From Bacilli bacterium (GTDB lineage Bacteria > Bacillota_I > Bacilli_A > RFN20 > CAG-826), in NCBI GenBank assembly GCA_017635565.1, contig JAGBLE010000007.1, positions 1-38,932 of the forward strand: a stretch of 38,932 nucleotides of DNA, read 5' to 3'. The position numbers were made by a program, and so were the translations under genes. How positions within the stretch are numbered: position 1 is the stretch's first letter; each line of letters opens with the position of its first letter. Of the stretch, positions 17,214 through 25,285 are shown piece by piece. The notes below the pieces were generated by a model. It worked only from the letters and a program-made list of their open reading frames with translations. It did not search any database and had not been told where the DNA came from.

Positions 17214-17444
17214 TTAGGCCTTGCAAAGGAATAAATGCTTGAAGAGTAAGACCCAAATAATGTCTAACCATCCTAAGAAACCACCGGTGATAACCGCTAA
17301 GACAACACCAAGGATGTTTCTTAAATCTGGTTTCTCAAGTAATGCACTTACACGAACCACAACTTCAGTGATTAAGTTCACGATTGGGATTAAGAGTAAG
17401 AGGACTTGGACAAGTCTTGAGAGATTTTGGAATTTTTTTGCCAT
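17214..17444 (-). CDS. Small membrane protein, hypothetical
   Basis: A 76-residue product with two strongly hydrophobic segments (about residues 10-32 and 44-70), interrupted by a short polar linker (LLEKPDLRN). It starts with MAKKFQNLSRLV and ends with a single cysteine near the C-terminus. I do not recognise a family. The gene is real by its setting: AAAGGAGA 10 bases before the ATG, a good upstream promoter (17471-17498 on the minus strand) and its own terminator just downstream. A plus-strand reading of the same region has none of these. Possible roles such as a membrane-stress or holin-like protein cannot be separated from sequence alone. Confidence 0.7.
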   Translation of the reverse strand: MAKKFQNLSRLVQVLLLLIPIVNLITEVVVRVSALLEKPDLRNILGVVLAVITGGFLGWLDIIWVLLFKHLFLCKA

Positions 17445-17470
17445 GACAACAAATTCTCCTTTATAGATTA

Positions 17471-17498
17471 ATTATTGCATAAAGATTTATTTTTTCAA
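17471..17498 (-). promoter_or_regulatory. Promoter for the small membrane protein gene
   Basis: On the minus strand TTGAAA (plus 17493-17498) and AATAAT (plus 17471-17476) are separated by 16 bases, about 27 bases before the ATG at 17444 and ahead of the AAAGGAGA ribosome binding site. Confidence 0.55.
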
Positions 17499-17510
17499 CA
17501 ATTAGAAATC

Positions 17511-17801
17511 TTAGTTCTCATCACAATAATCATATAAGATGTGACAGAAGATAAAGAATTCAGGAATATTTAAATATTTACGATATTTTTCAACAATTGG
17601 TAAGACTACATCATCAATTTTTACTTGAACACGAGAATTTTTTGTGTACGCAATCATCACATTAAAATCAACGCATATTTCAAGCATAGGTTGAAAATTG
17701 AAATATAAAATATCTGGAAGTTGCCTATGGATAGCAACAGCAATCTCACGATGTAAATCGTTATTCTTCTCAAGCTTTTTAGCGATTTTACTGACTTTCA
17801 T
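17511..17801 (-). CDS. Hypothetical 96-residue protein
   Basis: No family recognised. The product is soluble, has a Lys-rich N-terminal helix (MKVSKIAKKLEKNN), a mixed alpha/beta middle with IHRQLPDILYFNF and a Cys/Tyr-rich C-terminus (FCHILYDYCDEN). It lies 32 bases after the acyltransferase stop on the same strand and so may be its co-transcribed partner. The Shine-Dalgarno is weak (TAAGAAAT before ATG). Coding bias looks like that of its neighbours, and there is no better competing frame. Confidence 0.55.
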   Translation of the reverse strand: MKVSKIAKKLEKNNDLHREIAVAIHRQLPDILYFNFQPMLEICVDFNVMIAYTKNSRVQVKIDDVVLPIVEKYRKYLNIPEFFIFCHILYDYCDEN

Positions 17802-17833
17802 ATTTCTTATAGGTTAATTTTACAGGATTATCT

Positions 17834-19093
17834 CTAATTTTTTAATAGTTTGCTTATTTCTTCAACCGCTAAACGAGTTTTAGCAGCAACATCAACTTCT
17901 TCTTTTGGGAAACAGTAATAAGTAATTTTTGGATCGCTAACCGCAATCATGTCTCCTAATTCATACCAATAATAATCAGAATATAAACTATATTGCGCTC
18001 TTGAAGAAACATTTACGTCGAGTTTTCCGTTAGCACCAGTTAGATGAAATCCGTTTTTATTATGGACAAGACGTCCTTCACCAATATTATATAGACATTT
18101 ACTGTCTTTAAATGCTCGAATGATAACGGGAATATCTAAAAGATATTTGTCAGAGATAATTTCCTCTTTCACACAATCTCTTTCCCATTTATACCAAGTT
18201 GGGATATGTGTAAAAGTTTCTTCATGATTCAAGCAGTGAAGTTCACCATTTTCTTTTAATTCCCATTTAGTGGAGCAAGATTGACATTCCAAATAAATCC
18301 CTTTCCCGCGTAAGAAACCCTCTTTTTTACATATTGGACACTTATATAAAACTCGGTTTAAATAATCCGCCCTAAAATGTTCATCAACAATAATATTGTT
18401 CTCGATTTGCCATTTGAAATTATCAAAAGTAAATTCTTTTTTTAAGATGTTGTTTAACTCATCTATTTCCATTTGAATGATGTCATCTCGAGATAATAAA
18501 TATTTCATCTCACAAGAAACATCAACGTCTCTAAGTTGAAGGTTATTGTATAAAGGATCTCTTTGAAACGCTCCAAAAGTTTTAATCATCACCACTGGAA
18601 CATCAAGTAATTTTAGTAATTTTCCAAGCGAATTAGGTATATCGGTTGCGGTTCCATCAAAAGAATAACTTGCTTCTGGATAAAGAAGTATTGATGAGCC
18701 TTTATTAATCGCATATTTCATATCATTAAACAAATGGAAATCAGTAACAAATTTCTTTGTTGGTATGCACCCCAAATGTCTCATTAGCCACTTCTTTCCA
18801 ATAAACCCATCTTCAGTACAAACAATGTTAAATGGACGAGGATAAAGAATTGTGGAAGCGATTTTTAAATCAATGAATGCGGAATGGTTCATCAAGAAAA
18901 GAGCGGGTTCCTTATCTCCTAATTTTTCCATTCCTATCTTGTTACATTTAAAATGAACGGCTTTTAATTCACCACCACTGACGATTTTAAGCAATGTCCT
19001 AAAAATGATAGATGGCTTAAGTGGCTTTTCTCTTTTTTCAAAAGGAAGAGAAAGAAATTTTTCATAAGAAATATCTTTAGTTTTGATTTTCAT
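17834..19093 (-). CDS. PlsC-like acyltransferase with C-terminal zinc ribbon
   Basis: The N-terminal half is a 1-acylglycerol-3-phosphate acyltransferase (PlsC/LPLAT) fold. Seen: motif I NHSAFID (Hx4D) near residue 70, GCIPTKKF in the substrate region, and motif III LYPEASYSFDG near residue 137. It would transfer an acyl chain to a lysophospholipid or related acceptor at the membrane face, though no clear membrane helix is visible. From about residue 250 a zinc ribbon CPIC-x18-CQSC follows, then about 130 residues of mixed beta structure with several Trp/Tyr. This extension is not part of standard PlsC (about 240 residues). The gene starts at 19093, divergent from lacI, with no Shine-Dalgarno; a TATATT about 10 bases upstream again suggests a very short leader. 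Its substrate is unknown. Confidence 0.75.
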   Translation of the reverse strand: MKIKTKDISYEKFLSLPFEKREKPLKPSIIFRTLLKIVSGGELKAVHFKCNKIGMEKLGDKEPALFLMNHSAFIDLKIASTILYPRPFNIVCTEDGFIGKKWLMRHLGCIPTKKFVTDFHLFNDMKYAINKGSSILLYPEASYSFDGTATDIPNSLGKLLKLLDVPVVMIKTFGAFQRDPLYNNLQLRDVDVSCEMKYLLSRDDIIQMEIDELNNILKKEFTFDNFKWQIENNIIVDEHFRADYLNRVLYKCPICKKEGFLRGKGIYLECQSCSTKWELKENGELHCLNHEETFTHIPTWYKWERDCVKEEIISDKYLLDIPVIIRAFKDSKCLYNIGEGRLVHNKNGFHLTGANGKLDVNVSSRAQYSLYSDYYWYELGDMIAVSDPKITYYCFPKEEVDVAAKTRLAVEEISKLLKN

Positions 19094-19142
19094 TGATATT
19101 AATATATCACAATTGATTCACTAAAATGACTAATGAGAACTT

Positions 19143-19173
19143 AGTTAACAAGTTAACCAATATTAAATATAAT
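19143..19173 (+). promoter_or_regulatory. lacI promoter with overlapping operator
   Basis: TTAACA (19145-19150), 17 bases, then TATAAT (19168-19173) form a near-consensus promoter. The dyad AGTTAACAAGTTAACC (19143-19158) covers the -35. The -10 ends 6 bases before the ATG at 19180, so transcription should start at or next to the start codon. The same dyad, with one difference, precedes the GH28-like gene. Confidence 0.75.
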
Positions 19174-19179
19174 AATCTC

Positions 19180-20196
19180 ATGTCAAAAAAAGTTACCATT
19201 TACGATATTGCTAAATATTTAAACGTTACTCCCGCGACTGTATCATACGCTTTGAATAATGTTTCAAAAGTATCAGAAGAAACACGTAAAAAAATACTTG
19301 AAACCGCTAAAGAGCTCGGATATTCAAGAGATTATAACGCTGTTAGTCTTTCAACAGGAAAGACACATTTAATGGCGTTATTTTTACCTTTTGAAGATAT
19401 TTCAAAACCATTTTTAGAAAATCCATTTTATGGAGAATTCATCGGTGGATTTGAAAAACAAATCATGAAACAAGATTATGACTTATTAGTGCAACCTGCT
19501 CTTCAAGAAAAAGATATGCTTCCATGGTTAAGAAAAAGAGGAGTGGATGCAATCGCGGTTATTGGAACATATCCAAAATATTTCATAAAAGCCTTTAAAA
19601 CATATAATAAACCTGTTGTGTTAGTCGATTCATACGGAGAAAAAGATAATGAATTTAACACTGTATTAACCGCAGACACTGATGGAGTTTTTGAATCAAC
19701 CTCATATTTAATTAATAATGGCCACAAACGAATTGCTTTTGTATCTGGATATAAAGAAAGTTCCCTTCTTGATATGAGAAGATTTCAAGGATATGTTTCC
19801 GCTTTAAAAGAACATGACATTCCTTTAGATGAATCGATCATATTTGAAAGAGGAATATCCATTGAAGAAGGATTAAAGCTTACTGATGAATTAATTAAAA
19901 AAGATATCACAGGCATTATATGCGCGGCAGATACGCTCGCCATAGGAATTATTAATGGTCTAAAACTCAAAGGAAAAAGAATTCCAGATGATTATTCAGT
20001 TATCGGTTTTGATGATATCCAATCCGCTAAATATATATCCCCAAGTTTAACAACCATTAGACAAGACATTACTGAAAAAGGTCGCCTTGCCGCCAAACTA
20101 TTATTAGATGATTTAAGAAATAACGAAAACAATCATAAGCAAATTTCACTAGCGCCAGAATTAATAATTCGTGATTCTGTCAAAAAAATTAGTTAA
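19180..20196 (+). CDS. LacI/GalR family transcriptional regulator
   Basis: A 338-residue regulator with an N-terminal helix-turn-helix (VTIYDIAKYLNVTPATVSYALNN, residues 4-27 approximately), a hinge with NAVSLSTGKT, and a periplasmic-binding-protein-like sensor domain (VIGFDDIQSAKYISPSLTTI near residue 275). The start at 19180 (MSKKVTIYDIAKYL) is chosen because it gives the exact family N-terminus; an earlier in-frame ATG at 19126 would translate the promoter and operator. No Shine-Dalgarno precedes it, and the promoter sits so close that the mRNA is probably leaderless. It likely represses itself and the downstream glycan locus until a sugar ligand, perhaps a pectin-derived one, binds. Confidence 0.93.
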   Translation: MSKKVTIYDIAKYLNVTPATVSYALNNVSKVSEETRKKILETAKELGYSRDYNAVSLSTGKTHLMALFLPFEDISKPFLENPFYGEFIGGFEKQIMKQDYDLLVQPALQEKDMLPWLRKRGVDAIAVIGTYPKYFIKAFKTYNKPVVLVDSYGEKDNEFNTVLTADTDGVFESTSYLINNGHKRIAFVSGYKESSLLDMRRFQGYVSALKEHDIPLDESIIFERGISIEEGLKLTDELIKKDITGIICAADTLAIGIINGLKLKGKRIPDDYSVIGFDDIQSAKYISPSLTTIRQDITEKGRLAAKLLLDDLRNNENNHKQISLAPELIIRDSVKKIS

Positions 20197-20248
20197 GGTT
20201 AAATTTATTTTAAAAATATATATAAATAATAAACGTAGTTTATTTTTT

Positions 20249-20308
20249 GGTTAACAAGTTAACCGATTAACTAAATTGGTTGAAAAGCCATTTTTCTTCG
20301 CCTAAGAT
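20249..20308 (+). promoter_or_regulatory. Operator cluster and promoter of the GH28-like locus
   Basis: GGTTAACAAGTTAACC (20249-20264) matches the dyad in the lacI promoter at 15 of 16 positions. An overlapping dyad centred on CG, AGTTAACCGATTAACT (20257-20272), fits the usual LacI-family operator form, with one mismatched pair. A third, AACCGATT...AATTGGTT, runs to about 20281. The best promoter is TTGAAA (20280-20285), 17 bases, TAAGAT (20303-20308), placing the dyads on and just upstream of the -35. The ribosome binding site is AGGA at 20321-20324. Confidence 0.65.
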
Positions 20309-20334
20309 ATAAGCGTAAATAGGACGTGAAAATT

Positions 20335-22374
20335 ATGAGAACAAAACATCTTTTTGGTTTGTCGGCACTTCTTTTTGCTATGTCAGTAGGAGCTTGTACC
20401 CCTTCAAGTAGCGAGCAATCAAAAGAAACTGACAACATTTACTATAACGAAGAAAATTTCGTCACATCGAATTCACCAGTGGAAGAAACGAAAATTGTTA
20501 CTTACGATGGACCTTCTTTATTAAAAACTAGTGAACAAGTTTCAGTGAAAGTAAATGGAAAAGATTTATTTGTTTACGAAACAAGAGTAAATGATAGAAG
20601 AAAATTTTCTTGGGAAACACCAACAAGAAAAGTTCCCCTTGTTAATTTTGATTTTGAAGGAAAAGTTCATATCGAAGTTAAGGTAAATACAGAAGAAGAA
20701 ATTAAGACCGCTAAAGTATCTCCTCTTGTTTATGGAATTAAACCAGTCATTTCTGGTAAAACCATTTCTTTTGATCTTGAATATAATGATAATTACGTCC
20801 TTGAATATAATGATAATTCAGATACATCAGTCCATATTTTCGCTAACGCATTAGAAACAGAAGTCATGAGTAAAGAAGAGGCTGATGCCGATCCTAAAAA
20901 AATATATGTTGGACCAGGCGTATATAACGCAGGGGCTTTTCCTCTTGAAGATGGTTCTGAAATATATTTAGCCGGTGGGGCTTATGTTTATGGTCAATTC
21001 TCTGGAGAAGATTTCAATAATATCAAAATATATGGAAGAGGAATCGTTTCTGGAGAAATTTATAACCGCAGAAGTGAAAGTGAATACACTCTTCCAGTCG
21101 TTTTAAGAAATTGTTCAAATATTACAATTAATGATGTTGTTTTCTTAGACCCAGCTGGATGGGCAATCACTTTATATAAATGCGAAAATGCAACATTAAA
21201 TAATGTCAAAATCATCACTGCGAGACAAAACGGAGATGGCATTTCCGTTCAAAGTAGTAAACACGTAAGAGTTAACAAAGGTTTTGTCAGAACTTGGGAC
21301 GATTCTCTTGTCGTCAAAAATAGCGATAGAGGCACCACCGATGATGTCATCTTTGATGGAGTCACCGTGTGGACAGATTTAGCCCAATCAATGGAAGTTG
21401 GATATGAAACTTATGGGGCAACCATGAATGACATTACATTCCAAAACATCACTGTCGTTCATAATTTCCACAAAGCATTAATTTCAATGCATAACTGTGA
21501 TGATGCAGTCATTACAAATGTCACATATAAAAACATCACTCTCGAAGATGGACATATGCTTGGAGATGATAGAGTCGATGGAGAAAATGATTTCTTAATT
21601 GATTTCACAATCGCTTATAACATTGACTGGACAAAATCAGAAGGTGACCGTGGTTCAATTGATGGAGTTAATATTGAAAACATTAACGTTTATCAAATGG
21701 AAGACACAATTTCATGCCGTTTCTTAGGCGAAAGTACAACTTCAATGATTAAAAACGTCACCATTAAAGGTGTCAAAATAAACGGAAATAATATCTCTTC
21801 TTTGCAAGCTTTAGATGTTGCGATGAACGATTATACCGAAAACATCACTTATCAAAGTTCTTCAAAAGTTTTAGGAGCAATTATTACTCTTCCATATAAC
21901 ATTGATTCCCTTACCGATAAAGTAACATTCACAAATAAAGAAGGCGTCTTCCAAGAAGGAATGCTCGTTCCATCTTTTGCTTATCAACAAGGTGGGCTTC
22001 CATATATCGGAGTTAAAGGAAATATTGAAACTCAAGTTTCTTCTTCTCACGGAGCAGGAACAAAAACAAACACTCCTGTTGATGATGGAAGCGGAGAATA
22101 TTCAGCGTCTGGATATAATGTTTCTTCCTTAACTAATGGAAGTAGCACTGATCTCTGGATGAGCAAAGAATATAAAGGCGAAGAAAACGAATTCATCGGA
22201 ATTACCATTGAAACACCAGAAATTCCAACAATAGGAAAGATTAGACTTAAGGGTAATGAAGAAAACGCATATTATCTCACTTATTCCATTGAAATTTGGG
22301 CGAGAAAGAATAAAACAGATGGAACAATGAATGAACGTTACACCAGATTAAGTGGCAACTCCTTATGTTTTTGA
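20335..22374 (+). CDS. GH28-like beta-helix lipoprotein, C-terminally truncated
   Basis: A predicted surface polysaccharide hydrolase. Seen: lipoprotein signal with lipobox VGAC near residue 20, a beta-sandwich N-terminal region, the cap sequence IYVGPGVYNAGAFPL, and a right-handed beta-helix. NGDGIS near residue 299 and WDDSLVVK near residue 322 match the GH28 pattern NTD...DD with identical spacing. The later GH28 motifs GHG and RIK are not found; SMEVGYE and HNFHKA occupy this region. The C-terminus begins an F5/8-type carbohydrate-binding domain but stops after about 85 residues (RYTRLSG), followed by a few unrelated residues to TGA at 22372. The DNA from about 22352 belongs to another gene, so the gene is cut. 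Start ATG 20335 is preferred to GTG 20326 because of spacing from AGGA. Confidence 0.85.
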   Translation: MRTKHLFGLSALLFAMSVGACTPSSSEQSKETDNIYYNEENFVTSNSPVEETKIVTYDGPSLLKTSEQVSVKVNGKDLFVYETRVNDRRKFSWETPTRKVPLVNFDFEGKVHIEVKVNTEEEIKTAKVSPLVYGIKPVISGKTISFDLEYNDNYVLEYNDNSDTSVHIFANALETEVMSKEEADADPKKIYVGPGVYNAGAFPLEDGSEIYLAGGAYVYGQFSGEDFNNIKIYGRGIVSGEIYNRRSESEYTLPVVLRNCSNITINDVVFLDPAGWAITLYKCENATLNNVKIITARQNGDGISVQSSKHVRVNKGFVRTWDDSLVVKNSDRGTTDDVIFDGVTVWTDLAQSMEVGYETYGATMNDITFQNITVVHNFHKALISMHNCDDAVITNVTYKNITLEDGHMLGDDRVDGENDFLIDFTIAYNIDWTKSEGDRGSIDGVNIENINVYQMEDTISCRFLGESTTSMIKNVTIKGVKINGNNISSLQALDVAMNDYTENITYQSSSKVLGAIITLPYNIDSLTDKVTFTNKEGVFQEGMLVPSFAYQQGGLPYIGVKGNIETQVSSSHGAGTKTNTPVDDGSGEYSASGYNVSSLTNGSSTDLWMSKEYKGEENEFIGITIETPEIPTIGKIRLKGNEENAYYLTYSIEIWARKNKTDGTMNERYTRLSGNSLCF

Positions 22375-22795
22375 TTCAAACACCACTGATGACCAAGTGA
22401 GAGGAATCCTTAAATTCTTTGATTATATTGGTCGATCACCAACTACAAACAAAACAAATATCGATGCGATTAAAGAAGGATATGAAGTTGCCCAAAACAA
22501 AAATCAACCAATCCTTCCTAAAATCATGCCTTGGAAAAACGAAGACTTTTTAGAGGTCGCAAAAGAACTCGAAAATCAATATATCTCAGTCGATATGGAT
22601 TACTTCAGCCCATTTTTCGATACAGTAATTGAAAATCAACACGCTGAAGTTCCTGTTGCGGCTCAAAAGATGTATGAATTTTTGGATACTGCGATTCAAA
22701 ACGTTTTCCAAAATCCAGATACCGCTAATGTGAATGCAATTTTAACAACTGCAAACGCAAACTTCCAAAAATATTTAACTGATAATAATCTTTAA
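22352..22795 (+). pseudogene. C-terminal fragment of an ABC sugar-binding protein
   Basis: Only the last 145 or so residues of an extracellular solute-binding protein remain. The frame opens next to an in-frame TAA and has no signal peptide, no Shine-Dalgarno and no N-terminal lobe. Visible family features are the C-terminal lobe pattern YFSPFFDTVIENQHAEVPVA and the end NVNAILTTANANFQKYL, typical of binding proteins of the carbohydrate uptake (CUT1) type, which run to about 420-450 residues. It starts inside the cut end of the GH28-like gene in another frame. Position just before a MalF-like permease fits the standard order. A non-functional remnant unless reads show a different junction. Confidence 0.75.
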
Positions 22796-22800
22796 TATTT

Positions 22801-23157
22801 ATGTACTTACGAAGAAAACAAAAATCTGAAGCCTTAAAAGGAAAAATAAAAAAGAATGTTCTCGCTTGGGCAATTATTCTCCCATCCATTCTTTTATTTG
22901 TTTTCTTTGTTTGGTACCCAATTTTATTCAATATTGGATTAAGTTTCTTCAAAGATAATACTTTCTCTGAATTTGTTTGGTTTGAGAACTACAAAGCAAT
23001 CTTTGAAGATATTAAGTTCATCACTGCTTTAAAAAATACATTCCTATATATTTTCTGGTCATTAATCATTGGATTTTTAGTTCCACTTTTCATCGGCTTC
23101 TTACTTTCAGAAACCGTTCACGCGAGAATATTCATCAAACGAAATGGTGTCTCTTAA
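22801..23157 (+). pseudogene. N-terminal fragment of a MalF-type ABC sugar permease
   Basis: The 118-residue product has the typical N-terminus of CUT1 permeases: a Lys/Arg-rich head, a first membrane helix (AIILPSILLFVFFVWYPI), the NYKAIFED extracytoplasmic loop and a second helix (FWSLIIGFLVPLFIGFLLS). The full family is about 290-300 residues with six helices and a C-terminal EAA loop that docks the ATPase; all of that is missing. Homology stops near IFIK, and five unrelated residues precede TAA. The downstream ORF starts 14 bases earlier in another frame. No MalG-type second permease is present. Spacing from the preceding fragment is 5 bases. Confidence 0.8.
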
Positions 23158-25285
23158 TGTTTTGGGTTTATATGACCAATATCAAGACAAATGGAGAGAA
23201 TCAATAAATCTTCCTAATCCTTTTTCTATTCATACTTATATTGACAATAGAGAACAAAATGTTTTAATTAATCCACCGCTTAATCATAAAATTTCTCTTA
23301 ATATTTTTGACGCAACTTTTTCTCGAGAAACTGAATTTGAAGACTCAATTATTAAATCAACAAGATTTGTTTCAAGTGATGAAAGAAATTTATTAGTGAA
23401 TAGATATGTCGTTACTTCTAAAAAAGAAGCAACAATAGATATCAATCTCAAAGTGGATTTAGACATTTATGAAATTAATGGTCCTCATTTTGTGTCAAAA
23501 GAGATTGAAATAAAAGATAACGTTATTCATTTCCAAGGTGTAAGTAACGAAAATAAAAAAATCAATACTTATACTTTGTATAAATCAAATGTTCCTCTTA
23601 TTTCTGATAATAACGGATTAAAAATTGAAAAAACTGTTAAAAAAGATGAAGAGATAATTATCGAAATATATTCATATATCGGAGAAAATCTTTCTTCTCT
23701 TCTTCATTTAGCAAATCTTGGATTTAAAGTTTTATTAGAAAATCACAAAAAGAAGTTCAATAAAGAATGGAAAATTTCAAGAGTGGAAATTGATGATGAA
23801 TCCGCTCAATTTGAAATCGATTATTCAATTTATCATCTTTTGATTTTAATGGATCCCGATAGTGTCAACTCCATCCCTGCTCGAGGATTGAGTGGACAAA
23901 CATATAAAGGGGCAATATTCTGGGATGTCTTTTTAAAGGCCGCTGAAGGGCTTAAACTCAAACCGAGTGAATGTTTAGTCATCGAAGATGCTTTCGCTGG
24001 AATTGACGCCGGAAAAGCTGGTCAATTCATCTCTATTGGAATTGGAGACGCTGCTAAATACGAAAAAGCAGATTATAAAATTGAAAAACTCAGTGAATTA
24101 GTCAAATTAGTGGAAGAAATAAATAACAAGCTTTCTCACAAAATTGACATCGAACATTTAGTAAAAATATACCCTAATAGTGATATTAAAGCAGTTAATG
24201 ATTTTAATCTCACCATTGATAACGAAGAATTCGTTGTTTTTGTCGGTCCTTCTGGATGTGGTAAATCAACCGTTTTAAGAATGATTGCAGGTCTTGAAGA
24301 AATTACCGAAGGAGAAATATATCTCGATGGAAGATTATTGAATAATTTAGATCCAAAAGATCGTAATATCGCGATGGTCTTCCAAAACTACGCTTTATAC
24401 CCTCATTTAAGCGTAAGAAAAAACATCGCTTTCCCTCTTGCTAACGAGAAAATACCTTTCAAATATTTCTTTAATTTCAAATGGAGAAAAGAAAGAAGGG
24501 AAAGAATAAATCAAATCGTCGAAGATACCGCTGCTAAAATTAATTTAAGCGAATATTTAGATAGGAAACCCGCTAATCTTAGTGGAGGACAACGTCAAAG
24601 AGTGGCTCTTGGTAGAGCGATTGTTCGTAATCCAAAAGTCTTCCTTTTAGATGAACCATTATCAAATTTAGATGCCAAAATGAGAGTCCAAATGAGAAGC
24701 GAAATCACTCGCTTACACCAACAATTAAAAACTGTTTTCATCTATGTTACTCATGACCAAGTAGAAGCGATGACAATGGGAACTAAAATTGTTGTTCTTA
24801 AAAGCGGAGTTATTCAACAAGTCGCATCTCCTGAAGAATTATTCATTAATCCAGTAAATATGTTTGTTGCTGGTTTTATCGGCACTCCTCAAATGAATTT
24901 CATTAAAGGAATAGTTCATAAAAAAGGAGATAAATATCTTTTAGATATGCTCGGTGTAAATTCAATTGAATTGCCAAGTGAAAGAATGAAGACTTTTAAT
25001 GAAGAATTCCTTGATAAAGAAGTTATTATTGGTGTTAGACCTCGCGCCATATCGGTTAAAGGCGATTTGGAATATGTCGAACAAGGATATACCGCTAAAA
25101 TATCTTTATTTGAACAATTAGGAGAAGAAACAAATGTCTATGCTTCTATTGAAGGCCACGACAAAGATTTAATCATCGCCACTACTGGATTAGGAAGATT
25201 TGAAAACGAAGAAGAAATTAATATTTCATTTAACTTCAAAGATATATGCCTATTTGATCCGATTTCGGAAAATAAATTACTATGA
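23144..25285 (+). CDS. Chimeric ORF: GH65 fragment - beta-phosphoglucomutase fragment - MsmK-type ATPase
   Basis: One open frame holds three unrelated pieces. Residues about 3-261 are the N-terminal beta-sandwich and the RGLSGQTYKGAIFWD motif of GH65 disaccharide phosphorylases, missing the N-terminal first 50 or so residues and the whole catalytic core with its general-acid Glu. Residues about 262-330 are the C-terminal end of a HAD-type beta-phosphoglucomutase (VFLKAAEGL, VIEDAFAGIDAGKAG). Residues about 331-713 are a complete MsmK/MsmX-type sugar ABC ATPase: Walker A GPSGCGKST at 368-376, signature LSGGQRQR, Walker B FLLDEP, H-loop VTHDQ and the C-terminal regulatory domain. No start codon remains for the ATPase; L331-S-H-K stands where M-S-x-K is expected. 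The GH65 and mutase parts cannot work; the ATPase might, if the long N-terminus is tolerated. Confidence 0.8.
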   Translation: MVSLNVLGLYDQYQDKWRESINLPNPFSIHTYIDNREQNVLINPPLNHKISLNIFDATFSRETEFEDSIIKSTRFVSSDERNLLVNRYVVTSKKEATIDINLKVDLDIYEINGPHFVSKEIEIKDNVIHFQGVSNENKKINTYTLYKSNVPLISDNNGLKIEKTVKKDEEIIIEIYSYIGENLSSLLHLANLGFKVLLENHKKKFNKEWKISRVEIDDESAQFEIDYSIYHLLILMDPDSVNSIPARGLSGQTYKGAIFWDVFLKAAEGLKLKPSECLVIEDAFAGIDAGKAGQFISIGIGDAAKYEKADYKIEKLSELVKLVEEINNKLSHKIDIEHLVKIYPNSDIKAVNDFNLTIDNEEFVVFVGPSGCGKSTVLRMIAGLEEITEGEIYLDGRLLNNLDPKDRNIAMVFQNYALYPHLSVRKNIAFPLANEKIPFKYFFNFKWRKERRERINQIVEDTAAKINLSEYLDRKPANLSGGQRQRVALGRAIVRNPKVFLLDEPLSNLDAKMRVQMRSEITRLHQQLKTVFIYVTHDQVEAMTMGTKIVVLKSGVIQQVASPEELFINPVNMFVAGFIGTPQMNFIKGIVHKKGDKYLLDMLGVNSIELPSERMKTFNEEFLDKEVIIGVRPRAISVKGDLEYVEQGYTAKISLFEQLGEETNVYASIEGHDKDLIIATTGLGRFENEEEINISFNFKDICLFDPISENKLL

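Noticed and set aside
19126-19179. LacI starting at ATG 19126
   Set aside because: This would translate the promoter and operator; MSKKVTIYDIAKYL at 19180 is the true family start.
20776-20818. Tandem repeat CTTGAATATAATGATAATT twice, period 24
   Set aside because: Perfect 19-bp repeat, in frame, but the paralogue has the same length here without it, so I see no insertion; treated as chance or local slippage without effect.
22352-23157. Functional short binding protein and permease
   Set aside because: Each holds only part of its domain (C-terminal lobe; first two helices) with no start context or ATPase-docking loop.
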